From NCBI RefSeq assembly GCF_013184495.1, contig NZ_JAAOIY010000002.1, forward strand, positions 372,001 through 436,000: a DNA stretch of 64,000 nt, given 5' to 3'. Under the pieces are notes generated by a model. It saw nothing but the letters and a program-made list of their open reading frames with translations. It did not search any database and was not told the origin of the DNA. The first letter of the stretch is position 1, and each line of letters starts with the position of its first letter. Made by a program: the position numbers and the translations under genes. The stretch is from Sporosarcina jiandibaonis (GTDB lineage Bacteria; Bacillota; Bacilli; Bacillales_A; Planococcaceae). Shown one piece after another: positions 24,757 through 33,719 of the stretch.

Positions 24757-25488
24757 TTAGTTAAACTCAAATCCACGCTTTTCAAGAAATTCTTTCATAT
24801 ATGTGCGTCGAGGTTCTCCTAAAAATGCGGCCATAGAGTCAGACCATGCGGCATCTTTTTGATTGGAGCCGCGACTCATGTAATAATCATTCATCGTTTT
24901 ATCATAAGCTGGGATGATCGCGTCATATTTGTCGCCATCGTAGCTGTTTTCGTGAATGATCGCTTCTACTGGCAGTCTCGGTTTCACTTCATTTGCCTCA
25001 TCAGGCACGCCGATTGTCATCGCATACATCGGCGCGACGCCTTCCGGTAAATTTAGGAGTTCGCTGATTTCCTCGGGAGCATTACGCACGCCGCCAATAT
25101 AACAAATTCCGTATCCTTTCGATTCAGCCGCAATCGCAATATTTTGTGCGAATAAAGCAACGTCTGTAGCACCGACAAGTAAGTGTTCGGCAAGAGAGAA
25201 GTCGATTTCTTTACCTAACATTTTTGCGCCTTGTTTTACACGATAAAAATCCATGCACAGTACGAGAACCGCGCCAGCAGATAAAATCTGTCCTGGATTT
25301 TTTGACAAGCGCGCAAGTTCGTTCCGTGTTTCCTTTTCCGTCACATGAATGACAGAGTAAGCTTGTACAAAATTGGAACTTGCAGCATGTTGCCCTGCAC
25401 GTATTATTTCATGAAGTTCCTCCTTGGATAGCGTATAGTCCTTATATTTTCTCACTGAAGCATGCGCTGTTAATAGTTTGATCGTCAT
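24757..25488 (-). CDS. NADPH-dependent FMN nitro/flavin reductase, NfrA/NfsA type
   Basis: A 243-residue flavoprotein of the nitroreductase superfamily (NfsA/NfrA subgroup). The FMN-binding N-terminal segment (AHASVRKYKDYTLSKEEL), the QHAASSNFVQAYSVI motif near 32 and the GICYIGGVRN motif near 127 are conserved. It reduces nitroaromatics, quinones or flavins with NADPH. AGGAGG is well placed upstream of the ATG at 25486-25488. It is divergent from the YerD-like gene. B. subtilis has two such proteins (NfrA1 and NfrA2/YcnD); which one this is orthologous to is not clear. Confidence 0.88.
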   Translation of the reverse strand: MTIKLLTAHASVRKYKDYTLSKEELHEIIRAGQHAASSNFVQAYSVIHVTEKETRNELARLSKNPGQILSAGAVLVLCMDFYRVKQGAKMLGKEIDFSLAEHLLVGATDVALFAQNIAIAAESKGYGICYIGGVRNAPEEISELLNLPEGVAPMYAMTIGVPDEANEVKPRLPVEAIIHENSYDGDKYDAIIPAYDKTMNDYYMSRGSNQKDAAWSDSMAAFLGEPRRTYMKEFLEKRGFEFN

Positions 25489-25586
25489 AACAATTTCCTC
25501 CTAAAATTGAGTAATTACATAATTCAAGAGTATCAGACATCATTCGTGGTAAACTACTAATAAAGCTTGGGAAGGGTGTGTGGGGT

Positions 25587-27146
25587 ATGAATTGGTTTGA
25601 AGGAGTATCGATTACGACGATGATTGTCATCTCGATTCTAGTGATTGTTCCGATTATAATTGTGGTTTTTCTATACTTATTAGACCGTCGGCAAAAACAA
25701 CATGCCATATTAAGAAACTTTCCTATTTTAGGCCGTATGCGTTATATGCTAGAGAAGACCGGGCCAGAGCTTCGGCAATACTTATTCAATGATGACAATG
25801 ACGGGGAGCCGTTTAATCGTGAAGAATACTTACATATGGTCCTCCCAGGAAAATATTTAAGCAGCGTCATCGGTTTTGGATCAAAACGCGATTTCGATGA
25901 ATCTGGTTATTTTATTCGCAATGCAATGTTTACAAAACAGAACGAAGAAATGCGCGTGGATAATGAAACACTTGTCGACACGATGCGCTATATCGTGGAT
26001 GAAGACGGCTTATTCGCAAGACGCGAGCATCGTGAAGAAATTCCGGCATTGCCGTGGTTGCTGCCAGAAGAAGATGCTGTGATTATCGGTCCAGATTGCG
26101 AACACCCTTTTCACGTTCGCAGTTTGCTGGGTCAGTCTGGAATGAGTTACGGATCACTTGGTGAAAATGCGATTACAGCGTTGTCAAAAGGCATCGGCAT
26201 GGCAAAAGGGGCTTGGATGAACACAGGAGAAGGCGGGTTATCCAAATATCATTTGGCTGGGGGCGCCGATATTATCGCGCAAATCGGTTCAGGCCTCTTC
26301 GGGTTTAGAACGGAAGAAGGCGAGTTCAGCTGGGAACGATTACGCGAAAAAGCAGAGATTCCGGAAGTGAAAGCTTTTGAAATAAAATTAGCGCAAGGGG
26401 CAAAGATGCGCGGTGGGCATGTCGAAGGGGAGAAAGTAACGGAAGAAATCGCGGAAATCCGAAACGTCGTCCCATTTACGACCATTAACAGCCCGAATCG
26501 TTTTAATCAGTTCAGTGATTATCCGACTCTATTCGATTTTATTGATAAAATTCGAGATCACACAGGTAAACCTGTTGGCATTAAATTAGTTATCGGCGGG
26601 AAGCAAGACGCGGAAGAACTTGCGTCATTTATGCAGGAAACAGGTTTAGGGCCTGACTTCATTTCCCTAGACGGTGCTGAAGGCGGGTCTGGTGCAACTT
26701 ATCAAGATCTTGCTGACGGAGTCGGATTGCCGCTTCGTTCCGCACTCATTCTGCTAGATGATGCGCTGCGAAAATTCGAAGTCCGTGACCGCGTGAAAAT
26801 CATTGCATCAGGTAAAGTGACAACGCCGGATCGTGCCGCGATTGTTTTAGCGATGGGAGCCGATCTCGTTCAAATTGCCCGCGGTTTCATGATTTCAGTC
26901 GGTTGCATCATGGCGGAACGTTGCCATACAAATACTTGTCCCGCAGGTGTTGCGACGACGGATCCGAAATTGCAAAAAGGGCTTGTTGTTGAAGAGAAAA
27001 AGTTCCGCGTGACGAACTACATTTTAACGATGCGGGAAGGCTTATTTCGGATCGCGGCAGCGGCGGGACTTGATTCGCCGACAAAGTTTGAAAGAGAGCA
27101 TGTCGTGTATAAAGATGAACGGGGAAGAGTGTTTCCTGTCGAATAA
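25587..27146 (+). CDS. yerD: FMN-binding glutamate synthase-like protein, YerD type
   Basis: A 519-residue protein with an N-terminal transmembrane anchor (about residues 8-32) followed by the FMN- and Fe-S-binding domain of the glutamate synthase large subunit. Visible elements are SGMSYGSLGENAITAL, GEGGLSKYHL, the SLDGAEGGSGAT loop, and the cysteine cluster GCIMAERCHTNTCPAGVAT for the 3Fe-4S cluster. The glutaminase domain is absent, so it is not a full glutamate synthase; the physiological role of YerD is unsettled. ATG at 25587 is chosen because GAAGGG is too close to GTG at 25578. Confidence 0.9.
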   Translation: MNWFEGVSITTMIVISILVIVPIIIVVFLYLLDRRQKQHAILRNFPILGRMRYMLEKTGPELRQYLFNDDNDGEPFNREEYLHMVLPGKYLSSVIGFGSKRDFDESGYFIRNAMFTKQNEEMRVDNETLVDTMRYIVDEDGLFARREHREEIPALPWLLPEEDAVIIGPDCEHPFHVRSLLGQSGMSYGSLGENAITALSKGIGMAKGAWMNTGEGGLSKYHLAGGADIIAQIGSGLFGFRTEEGEFSWERLREKAEIPEVKAFEIKLAQGAKMRGGHVEGEKVTEEIAEIRNVVPFTTINSPNRFNQFSDYPTLFDFIDKIRDHTGKPVGIKLVIGGKQDAEELASFMQETGLGPDFISLDGAEGGSGATYQDLADGVGLPLRSALILLDDALRKFEVRDRVKIIASGKVTTPDRAAIVLAMGADLVQIARGFMISVGCIMAERCHTNTCPAGVATTDPKLQKGLVVEEKKFRVTNYILTMREGLFRIAAAAGLDSPTKFEREHVVYKDERGRVFPVE

Positions 27147-27155
27147 AGAGCAACT

Positions 27156-27192
27156 TTCCGTTTCGCTGCTAGTCGGTGAAACGGTTTTTTTA
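27156..27192 (+). terminator. Terminator after yerD
   Basis: CCGTTTC and GAAACGG form the stem, followed by seven T. Confidence 0.85.
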
Positions 27193-27322
27193 GATATTTA
27201 TGTCTATATATTGGTGAAAATAACTTTTTATCACCTCCATATACATTCAAAAGCCTCTACAATCATTTAGAATCTTGTGATAAAATAGACTTATAGAAGA
27301 AATTAGAAATGGGGGGATGGTC

Positions 27323-28954
27323 TTGGCATTGTTGCAAAAGACGGTAGGGGAAATTGTTAAAGAGCAAGCAGAACTTTATCCAAATCAAGAAGCTTATGTG
27401 TATCCTGAACATGGAATTCGAAAAACGTACAAAGAATTTGATGAAGAAACGGATTTGCTAGCGAAGGCGTTCATTGGCATGGGCATCAAGAAGGGCGATA
27501 ATGTAGCGATTTGGTCAGATAATAAACGCGAGTGGTTATTGAGCCAATTTGCGACAGGGAAAATGGGTGCTGTTCTTGTCACGGTGAATACCAATTACCA
27601 AGCAGCGGAATTAGAATATTTACTTAAGCAATCCGAGGCAACCACGCTAATTCTAGATGAGAGTTTTAAAGGGACAAGCTATATAGATATCATCCGTTCG
27701 ATATGCCCCGAAATCATACATAGTAAAGAGGGCGTTATTTCGAGTGAGAAACTCCCTCACTTAAAGAAAATCATTCTTATGTCCGACCGCGGCGAACAAG
27801 GGATGTACAATTGGTCAGAGTTTATGGCTCATGCTTATGGTATTACAGATACTGTTTTAAATGAGCACTTGGAGGGGCTCCGTCCGGATGATGTCATTAA
27901 TATACAATATACATCGGGTACAACAGGATTTCCGAAAGGAGTAATGCTGACGCATAATAACATCGTCAATAACGGGAAGCAGATTGGAGACTTCATGAAA
28001 CTGACCGAACATGACCGAGTCTGTATTCCAGTCCCGTTTTTCCATTGCTTCGGATGCGTTCTTGGGACGATGGCAGCGGTGACACATGGATCCGCCATGA
28101 TTATTATCGAGCAATTTAATCCGGAAAAAGTATTGCAAGCGGTTCAAGATGAAAAATGCACAGCGCTTCACGGTGTTCCAACTATGTTTATTGCAGAATT
28201 AAACCATCCGAATTTCAAAAAGTATGATACTTCTTCACTGCGCACGGGCATTATGGCCGGTTCAACATGCCCGATTGCAGTCATGCGCCGCGTGATTAAT
28301 GATATGGGAGCGAGCGAAATAACCATTTGCTACGGCCAAACGGAAACGTCGCCCGTCTTCTTGCAAACAAGAACGGACGACCCGATTGAAAAGAAAGTAT
28401 CAACGGTAGGGAAGCCGCATCCGAATGTTGAAGTGAAAATTGTCAATCCTGTTACCGAGGCAGAAGTGAAAGTCGGTCAACCAGGAGAGTTATGGACGCG
28501 CGGGTATCATGTCATGAAAGGCTATTACAATAACGAGGAAGCCACAAAAGAGGTTATCAACGAAGAAGGTTGGTTGCGCACAGGAGACATTGCCATTGAG
28601 GATGAGGAAGGTTATTTCAGTATTACGGGAAGAATTCGCGATATGGTCATCCGCGGCGGTGAAAATATCTATCCGCGCGAAGTCGAGGAGTTCCTTTATA
28701 CGCATCCGGCGATAGCAGATGTACAAATTGTCGGCGTTCCGGACCCTAAATACGGCGAGGAATTAATGGCGTGGATTATCCCGAAAGAAGGGGCGGAAAT
28801 TGACGAGGAATCTGTGAAGGAATTTTGCAAAGGCAGAATCTCATTCCATAAAATCCCGCGTTACATTGAATTTATCGATGAATACCCAATGACCGCATCG
28901 GGAAAAATTATGAAATTTAAACTGCAGGAAATGGCTGAAGTGAAAATTAACTAA
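27323..28954 (+). CDS. AMP-binding acyl-CoA synthetase (YngI-like)
   Basis: A roughly 543-residue ANL-superfamily acyl-CoA ligase. The P-loop YTSGTTGFPKG is near residue 190, A5-like YGQTETSP near 335, A7 WLRTGDIA near 420, the hinge GRIRDMVIRGGENIYPREVE near 438, and the catalytic lysine lies in ASGKIMKFKLQ near the C-terminus. It activates a fatty or other carboxylic acid with ATP and CoA. The chain length is unknown. TTG at 27323 is preferred to ATG at 27317 because the GGGGGG site directly abuts the latter. It is monocistronic. Confidence 0.92.
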   Translation: MALLQKTVGEIVKEQAELYPNQEAYVYPEHGIRKTYKEFDEETDLLAKAFIGMGIKKGDNVAIWSDNKREWLLSQFATGKMGAVLVTVNTNYQAAELEYLLKQSEATTLILDESFKGTSYIDIIRSICPEIIHSKEGVISSEKLPHLKKIILMSDRGEQGMYNWSEFMAHAYGITDTVLNEHLEGLRPDDVINIQYTSGTTGFPKGVMLTHNNIVNNGKQIGDFMKLTEHDRVCIPVPFFHCFGCVLGTMAAVTHGSAMIIIEQFNPEKVLQAVQDEKCTALHGVPTMFIAELNHPNFKKYDTSSLRTGIMAGSTCPIAVMRRVINDMGASEITICYGQTETSPVFLQTRTDDPIEKKVSTVGKPHPNVEVKIVNPVTEAEVKVGQPGELWTRGYHVMKGYYNNEEATKEVINEEGWLRTGDIAIEDEEGYFSITGRIRDMVIRGGENIYPREVEEFLYTHPAIADVQIVGVPDPKYGEELMAWIIPKEGAEIDEESVKEFCKGRISFHKIPRYIEFIDEYPMTASGKIMKFKLQEMAEVKIN

Positions 28955-28956
28955 CA

Positions 28957-28993
28957 AAATAAGCGTATCCCTGAGAGAGGGATACGCTTATTT
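28957..28993. terminator. Bidirectional terminator
   Basis: AAATAAGCGTATCCCT and AGGGATACGCTTATTT form a perfect 16-bp stem between convergent genes. Confidence 0.93.
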
Positions 28994-28996
28994 CAG

Positions 28997-29362
28997 TCAA
29001 TCATACAAAGTATCTTCATGCGAACCGTCTTCATGATAAATTCTTAAAATCCCGTTTTGTTTATTAACATAAGGCTTCGCTTTCTCTAATAAATCATTTT
29101 TGGTATCATTCTTGAAAATTGTTTTTTTACCATCGACTTTTTTGAAAATCCATTGATCGGATTTTGAGATCACTTCATATTCTGGTCTATTGACGTCATC
29201 GCCGTGAACAAATTCACGTGCTTTCGACATTGCGATTGGAATTGCGCGTCCATCATCATAGCCTTCTTCTATGAGTGCATTCGCTATTTCAATAGCTTTA
29301 TTTCGAACATCGGGTTCAAGGTTTTTGAACGACGCGGGATAATCATTATTATTCCAGGGCAT
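28997..29362 (-). CDS. ydaT: YdaT-like general stress protein (DUF2188)
   Basis: A 121-residue protein. It begins MPWNNNDYPASFKNLEPDVRNKAIEIANA, very like B. subtilis YdaT, and ends with a DUF2188-like region (WIFKKVDGKKTIFKNDTKNDLLEKA, then IRIYHEDG-type strand). YdaT is a sigma-B general stress protein of unknown biochemical role. A sigma-B-type promoter lies upstream here as well. GGAGGC precedes the ATG. It is downstream of guaD but has its own promoter. Confidence 0.85.
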   Translation of the reverse strand: MPWNNNDYPASFKNLEPDVRNKAIEIANALIEEGYDDGRAIPIAMSKAREFVHGDDVNRPEYEVISKSDQWIFKKVDGKKTIFKNDTKNDLLEKAKPYVNKQNGILRIYHEDGSHEDTLYD

Positions 29363-29389
29363 CGTGAAATCGCCTCCTTTAGGAACACG

Positions 29390-29415
29390 ATACCCACTGA
29401 AAACAAAATCAAAAC
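29390..29415 (-). promoter_or_regulatory. Sigma-B-type promoter of ydaT
   Basis: Minus strand GTTTTG, 14 nt, GGGTAT, close to the sigma-B consensus GTTTAA-N13-15-GGGTAT, about 30 nt upstream of the start codon. Confidence 0.65.
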
Positions 29416-29886
29416 TTAAGTGTTCGTATTTTTACGATTCCATTCATGAAACGGGGCTAGTGAATTCTCTGTTTTCATTTGAATAAAAGGAACTTCGCGG
29501 TTTTCAGGTTCTTTGGACTGATCAGAAAAGAATGCGGCAAGCGGATTGTCGAAATTTGCACTTTCTAATGCATCGGCCTTGCTGCATGCATAGTAAATGT
29601 TCCCGATTGTCGACCAATAGGCGGCGCCTAAACACATTGGACATGGTTCTCCGCTCGCATATAATACACAATCGGATAAATCGACTGATGAAAGAGCCGC
29701 ACATGCTTCACGAATGGCTAGTAGTTCTGCGTGTGCTGAAGGGTCATTGTTGACATGGACAAGATTTGTTCCGGTTCCAATTATTTCGCCGTCTTTCACA
29801 ACGATTGCCGCAAAGGGACCTCCTCCATTGCGCACATTTTCGATTGCCATTTCTACCGTTTTATCGAGCCATTTAGTATGTATCAT
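29416..29886 (-). CDS. guaD: Guanine deaminase
   Basis: A 156-residue cytidine-deaminase-fold enzyme, the same length as B. subtilis GuaD. Zinc and catalytic motifs are HAELLAIREA (H-A-E, about residue 52) and PCPMCLGAAYW (about 81). It hydrolyses guanine to xanthine and ammonia in purine salvage. The C-terminal swapped segment typical of GuaD (FIQMKTENSLAPFHEWNRKN) is present. The ATG at 29884-29886 follows a GGAGG site. The B. subtilis homologue is nitrogen-controlled; no obvious operator is seen here. Confidence 0.92.
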   Translation of the reverse strand: MIHTKWLDKTVEMAIENVRNGGGPFAAIVVKDGEIIGTGTNLVHVNNDPSAHAELLAIREACAALSSVDLSDCVLYASGEPCPMCLGAAYWSTIGNIYYACSKADALESANFDNPLAAFFSDQSKEPENREVPFIQMKTENSLAPFHEWNRKNTNT

Positions 29887-30055
29887 ATTTTATTTCCTCC
29901 TTGTCGTTTCGTGTATATTTCCCGGGGAATTAGGGGAAATATGCAAATCCTGTCTACTAGTGTATTATATTTCCAAAACTGATTTTTGAAAATCTGTATC
30001 TTATGGAAGGGAAACCTGTTTTAATTAGAATATAACATAAAAGGAGTGGATACTA

Positions 30056-31540
30056 ATGTCAAGCGACGTCTATCAATTAATTGCAATTATTTTATACATG
30101 GCTGCCATGTTAATTATCGGGTATTATGCCTTTCGACGGACATCGAATCTGACAGATTATATGTTAGGCGGAAGATCTCTCGGTCCTGCAGTTACTGCGC
30201 TTAGTGCCGGGGCAGCAGATATGTCCGGGTGGCTTCTGATGGGGCTTCCGGGAGCCATTTATTTGAAAGGGTTAGGAGGAGCATGGATTGCGATTGGTCT
30301 TACGGTCGGTGCCTATTTAAACTGGTTGTTCGTTGCGCCCCGTTTACGTGTGTATACCCAAGTTTCAAATGAATCCATTACGATTCCAAGCTTTTTGGAA
30401 AACAGATTGAAGGATAAATCGGGTCTTCTCCGTATAGTTTCCGGGATAATCATATTAATATTTTTTACTTTTTATGTTTCATCAGGAATGGTAGCGGGCG
30501 GCGTGTTTTTTGAAAGCTCGTTTGGACTCGAGTACCATACTGGACTACTAATCGTTTCCGCTGTAGTTTTGGCGTATACGCTTTTCGGGGGATTCCTTGC
30601 GGTAAGTTATACGGATTTCGTTCAGGGATTGATAATGTTCCTAGCGCTGATTCTCGTCCCGCTATTCGGTGTTTTCATTACAGGAGGATTTGGAGAAACA
30701 GCAGCAAGTATCCGGGAAGTGAACCCGAACTTATTGAATTTGGTTTCGGGTGTGACAACGCTTGGCGTGATTTCCTCAGTTGCTTGGGGACTGGGCTATT
30801 TTGGTCAACCGCATATTATTGTTCGATTTATGGCGATTACATCCGTAAAAGAGACGAAAAGTGCCAGACGAATCGGGATAGGTTGGATGATGCTGAGTCT
30901 GGCGGGAGCTATTGCGACTGCGCTTGTCGGAATTGCTTATTACCAACAAAATGCAGGAACAAAGTTGGTGGATTCGGAAGCGGTGTTTATTGCTCTTGGT
31001 CAAATCATCTTCCATCCGTTCGTGGCCGGTATCATGCTTGCAGCGGTTTTAGCCGCAATTATGAGCACGATTTCTTCACAGCTAATTGTAACATCCTCCG
31101 CGCTAATCGAGGACTTATATAAAGCAATCATTAATAAAGATGCATCTGATAAAAGTTATGTGTTTTTAGGCAGGATGTCTGTCTTGCTAGTCTCAATCGT
31201 AGCCGCAGTTTTGGCGTGGGGCGACCATGACACGATCCTGAAACTCGTGTCGTTCGCATGGGCTGGTTTCGGGGCGTCATTCGGTCCAATTATTTTGTTA
31301 TCGCTATACTGGCGGAAAATTACGACTGTCGGGGCGTTGTCTGGTATGGTCGTCGGCGCGATTACAGTCATTATTTGGGGGAATATAAAATTCCTTACCA
31401 ATACGCTGTATGAAATTGTTCCCGGGTTCATTTTATGTCTTCTTGTGACGTATTTCATAAGTTTATTAACCTATAAAAAGGATCCTGTAATCGAACAAGA
31501 ATTTACGGATACGTTAGAAAAACTTAATCGAGAAAGATAA
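30056..31540 (+). CDS. putP: Sodium/proline symporter PutP/OpuE
   Basis: A 494-residue SSS-family symporter with about 13 transmembrane helices. Family landmarks are visible: YMLGGRSLGPAVTALSAGAADMSGWLLMGLPGA (residues about 35-67) and WGLGYFGQPHIIVRFMAI (about 240-258). It imports L-proline with sodium, either for catabolism (PutP) or osmoprotection (OpuE); the two cannot be separated by sequence here, and no put catabolic genes are adjacent. AAGGAG precedes the ATG. It is divergent from guaD. Confidence 0.93.
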   Translation: MSSDVYQLIAIILYMAAMLIIGYYAFRRTSNLTDYMLGGRSLGPAVTALSAGAADMSGWLLMGLPGAIYLKGLGGAWIAIGLTVGAYLNWLFVAPRLRVYTQVSNESITIPSFLENRLKDKSGLLRIVSGIIILIFFTFYVSSGMVAGGVFFESSFGLEYHTGLLIVSAVVLAYTLFGGFLAVSYTDFVQGLIMFLALILVPLFGVFITGGFGETAASIREVNPNLLNLVSGVTTLGVISSVAWGLGYFGQPHIIVRFMAITSVKETKSARRIGIGWMMLSLAGAIATALVGIAYYQQNAGTKLVDSEAVFIALGQIIFHPFVAGIMLAAVLAAIMSTISSQLIVTSSALIEDLYKAIINKDASDKSYVFLGRMSVLLVSIVAAVLAWGDHDTILKLVSFAWAGFGASFGPIILLSLYWRKITTVGALSGMVVGAITVIIWGNIKFLTNTLYEIVPGFILCLLVTYFISLLTYKKDPVIEQEFTDTLEKLNRER

Positions 31541-31561
31541 CAATTTGAAAGAGGGATGGGG

Positions 31562-32260
31562 ATGGTCAAACTTGATCATGTTGTTTATTTCACGGAAAAG
31601 TCGCCTGATGAAATTGTCGCTGAACAAGAAAAGATGGGGTGGCATGCAGTAATCGGGGGAAGTCATGAAAAATGGGGAACGCATAATGCACTCATGTATG
31701 TGGAAAATGCGTATATTGAATGGCTTTCAGTTGAAAATAAAGACATTGCAGAGAAATCCGGTCATCAACTCGTTAATTTATTGTTGCGTGATGTTCCTAA
31801 AGGGGAAGCTTGGGGAACAATTTGTTTTTCTGCAGAAAATCTAAATGCTTTTGATACGCGCCTTCGTGCAGCTGGTTATGAGACCTCGGGCGTTATAGAA
31901 GCTGAAAGAAAGACGGTGACCGGCGATATCCGCAGGTGGAAAATGCTCTTCGTCGATCAACAGCCATCAGCAGATTTGCCGTTCCCATTCTTTATAGAAT
32001 GGGAAAAAGATGATGAAGAGCGCTTCAATGAGCTGCGTGAAGACGGTACAATTTTGCCGGACAATGAAAAGCTGATCATTACGGAATGTGTTTTCAGTGT
32101 GAATGAGCCTGTCAAAGCTGCAGCTGAATGGTCGTCATTATTGTCGACTATACATTCAGAAAATAATATAGCGTTACCAAATGTCAACTTGAAGTTCATC
32201 GGCAAGGACCGAGAAGTGAAAGAGGAAAGACTAATAGAAGTCGTTATTGAGCATGTATAA
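31562..32260 (+). CDS. VOC-family (glyoxalase-like) protein
   Basis: A 232-residue protein with the glyoxalase-like fold (PF13468 type). It starts MVKLDHVVYFTEKSPDE, with the first metal-ligand-type histidine in LDHVV, and later AYIEWLSVEN and FFIEWEKDDEE provide the acidic positions. Substrate and reaction are unknown. ATG at 31562 is preferred because GAGGG (31551-31555) is too near the ATG at 31556. It follows putP by 21 nt and may be cotranscribed. Confidence 0.78.
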   Translation: MVKLDHVVYFTEKSPDEIVAEQEKMGWHAVIGGSHEKWGTHNALMYVENAYIEWLSVENKDIAEKSGHQLVNLLLRDVPKGEAWGTICFSAENLNAFDTRLRAAGYETSGVIEAERKTVTGDIRRWKMLFVDQQPSADLPFPFFIEWEKDDEERFNELREDGTILPDNEKLIITECVFSVNEPVKAAAEWSSLLSTIHSENNIALPNVNLKFIGKDREVKEERLIEVVIEHV

Positions 32261-32348
32261 GATAACATACTAGATTCCCTTCCGTTTGTTGCAAAAAACT
32301 GTATATGGTAAAATTAATATAGGTAAGTCGTTGAAGGGAGTCGTTTTC

Positions 32349-33620
32349 TTGGATATATTAGTCGAACGCGCAGTGCTTGTCGGTGTAAAAGTTCAAACAG
32401 ATGATCATTTTGAATACTCGATGGAGGAACTGGGAAATCTTGCCGAAGCGATTGACGTGGAAGTCGTCGGTACCGTCGTTCAAAATATGGAGCGTGTCAA
32501 TCCCTCTCATTATGTAGGGACGGGAAAAATAGGCGAAATTAGAAACTACTTTGAAGGAACCGATGCGAACTTAATCATATTCAATGATGAATTATCGCCT
32601 TCACAAATTCGAAATTTGGAAAATGGGCTGGAGTGCAAAGTCATCGACCGAACGATGCTGATCCTTGATATATTCGCGAGACGAGCTCGTTCCAGGGAGT
32701 CGAGAATGCAAGTAGATTTAGCGCAATTACAATATATGTTGCCTCGTTTAGTCGGACTGCGCGCGTCGTTAAGCAGACAAGGCGGCGGGACGGGCGGAGG
32801 TTTTCAAAACAAAGGTGCTGGTGAAACGAAGCTTGAGCTAGACCGAAGAGTGATTGAAGATCAAATTGCCAAATTGAAACGAGATTTGGAAAGTGTCGGA
32901 GCGCAACGGGAAACACAGCGAAAACAGCGCAGAAGAAGTGGTTTGCCTGTCGTATCACTCGTGGGTTATACGAATGCGGGAAAATCAACGCTTATGAACG
33001 GGCTGCTCGAAAAGATGAATGCGTCCGTAGAAAAACAAGTGTTTGAAAAAGATATGTTATTCGCGACATTGGATACATCCGTGAGGAATGTCAAGTTACC
33101 GGATAATAAGGAATTTCTATTAACCGATACAGTTGGTTTTGTTGGTAAACTACCGCATAGCTTGGTGAAGGCATTTCGTTCTACATTAGAAGAAGCGCGT
33201 GACGCGGATCTTCTGCTTCAAGTCGTTGATGTTTCGCATCCTGAATATCGGTTCATGATGGACGTCACCGATCAAACACTCAATGACGTCGGGGTCGAAA
33301 ACGTACCGACCATAAACGTATTCAATAAATCGGATTTGGCTGAAGTGCATTATCCGCATGTGAGTGAAAATAATGTATGGTTATCGGCGAAAGAGGGACA
33401 AGGTCTCGATGAACTGGTCGATTTAATCAAGAAATATGTTTTCGATCAATACGTTACGTGTAAAGTGCTCATCCCATTTGACCGCGGAGATATCGTCGCG
33501 TATTTAAATGACAAAGCCAATGTGAAAAAAACGTCTTATGACGAAGATGGAACTGTCATGACCGTGGAAATGTTGAAGTATGACCGAGAACGTTTCGAAG
33601 AATTCGTGACCAGTTATTAA
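32349..33620 (+). CDS. hflX: Ribosome-associated GTPase HflX
   Basis: A 423-residue GTPase of the Obg-HflX superfamily that binds 50S subunits and splits stalled ribosomes. It has the N-terminal HflX domain (ERAVLVGV...), the linker GGGTGGGFQNKGAGETKLELDRR in parts near residue 145, and the G domain: G1 GYTNAGKS near 205, G3 DTVGF near 260, G4 NKSD near 330. The annotated upstream ATG gives an unlikely 21-residue extension; TTG at 32349 follows AAGGGAG at correct spacing and matches the family length. Confidence 0.94.
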   Translation: MDILVERAVLVGVKVQTDDHFEYSMEELGNLAEAIDVEVVGTVVQNMERVNPSHYVGTGKIGEIRNYFEGTDANLIIFNDELSPSQIRNLENGLECKVIDRTMLILDIFARRARSRESRMQVDLAQLQYMLPRLVGLRASLSRQGGGTGGGFQNKGAGETKLELDRRVIEDQIAKLKRDLESVGAQRETQRKQRRRSGLPVVSLVGYTNAGKSTLMNGLLEKMNASVEKQVFEKDMLFATLDTSVRNVKLPDNKEFLLTDTVGFVGKLPHSLVKAFRSTLEEARDADLLLQVVDVSHPEYRFMMDVTDQTLNDVGVENVPTINVFNKSDLAEVHYPHVSENNVWLSAKEGQGLDELVDLIKKYVFDQYVTCKVLIPFDRGDIVAYLNDKANVKKTSYDEDGTVMTVEMLKYDRERFEEFVTSY

Positions 33621-33629
33621 TAAGCAAAA

Positions 33630-33680
33630 AATGCACCGCATGACCGGGGGGAGGTCAAATGCGGTGCATTCTTTTTTTGA
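33630..33680. terminator. Bidirectional terminator
   Basis: AATGCACCGCAT and ATGCGGTGCATT form a 12-bp stem with A and T runs outside, between hflX and the convergent ABC gene. Confidence 0.93.
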
Positions 33681-33719
33681 GAAAGGGGGATGAACTTATA
33701 CTGTCCAGAAAATCGAAAC

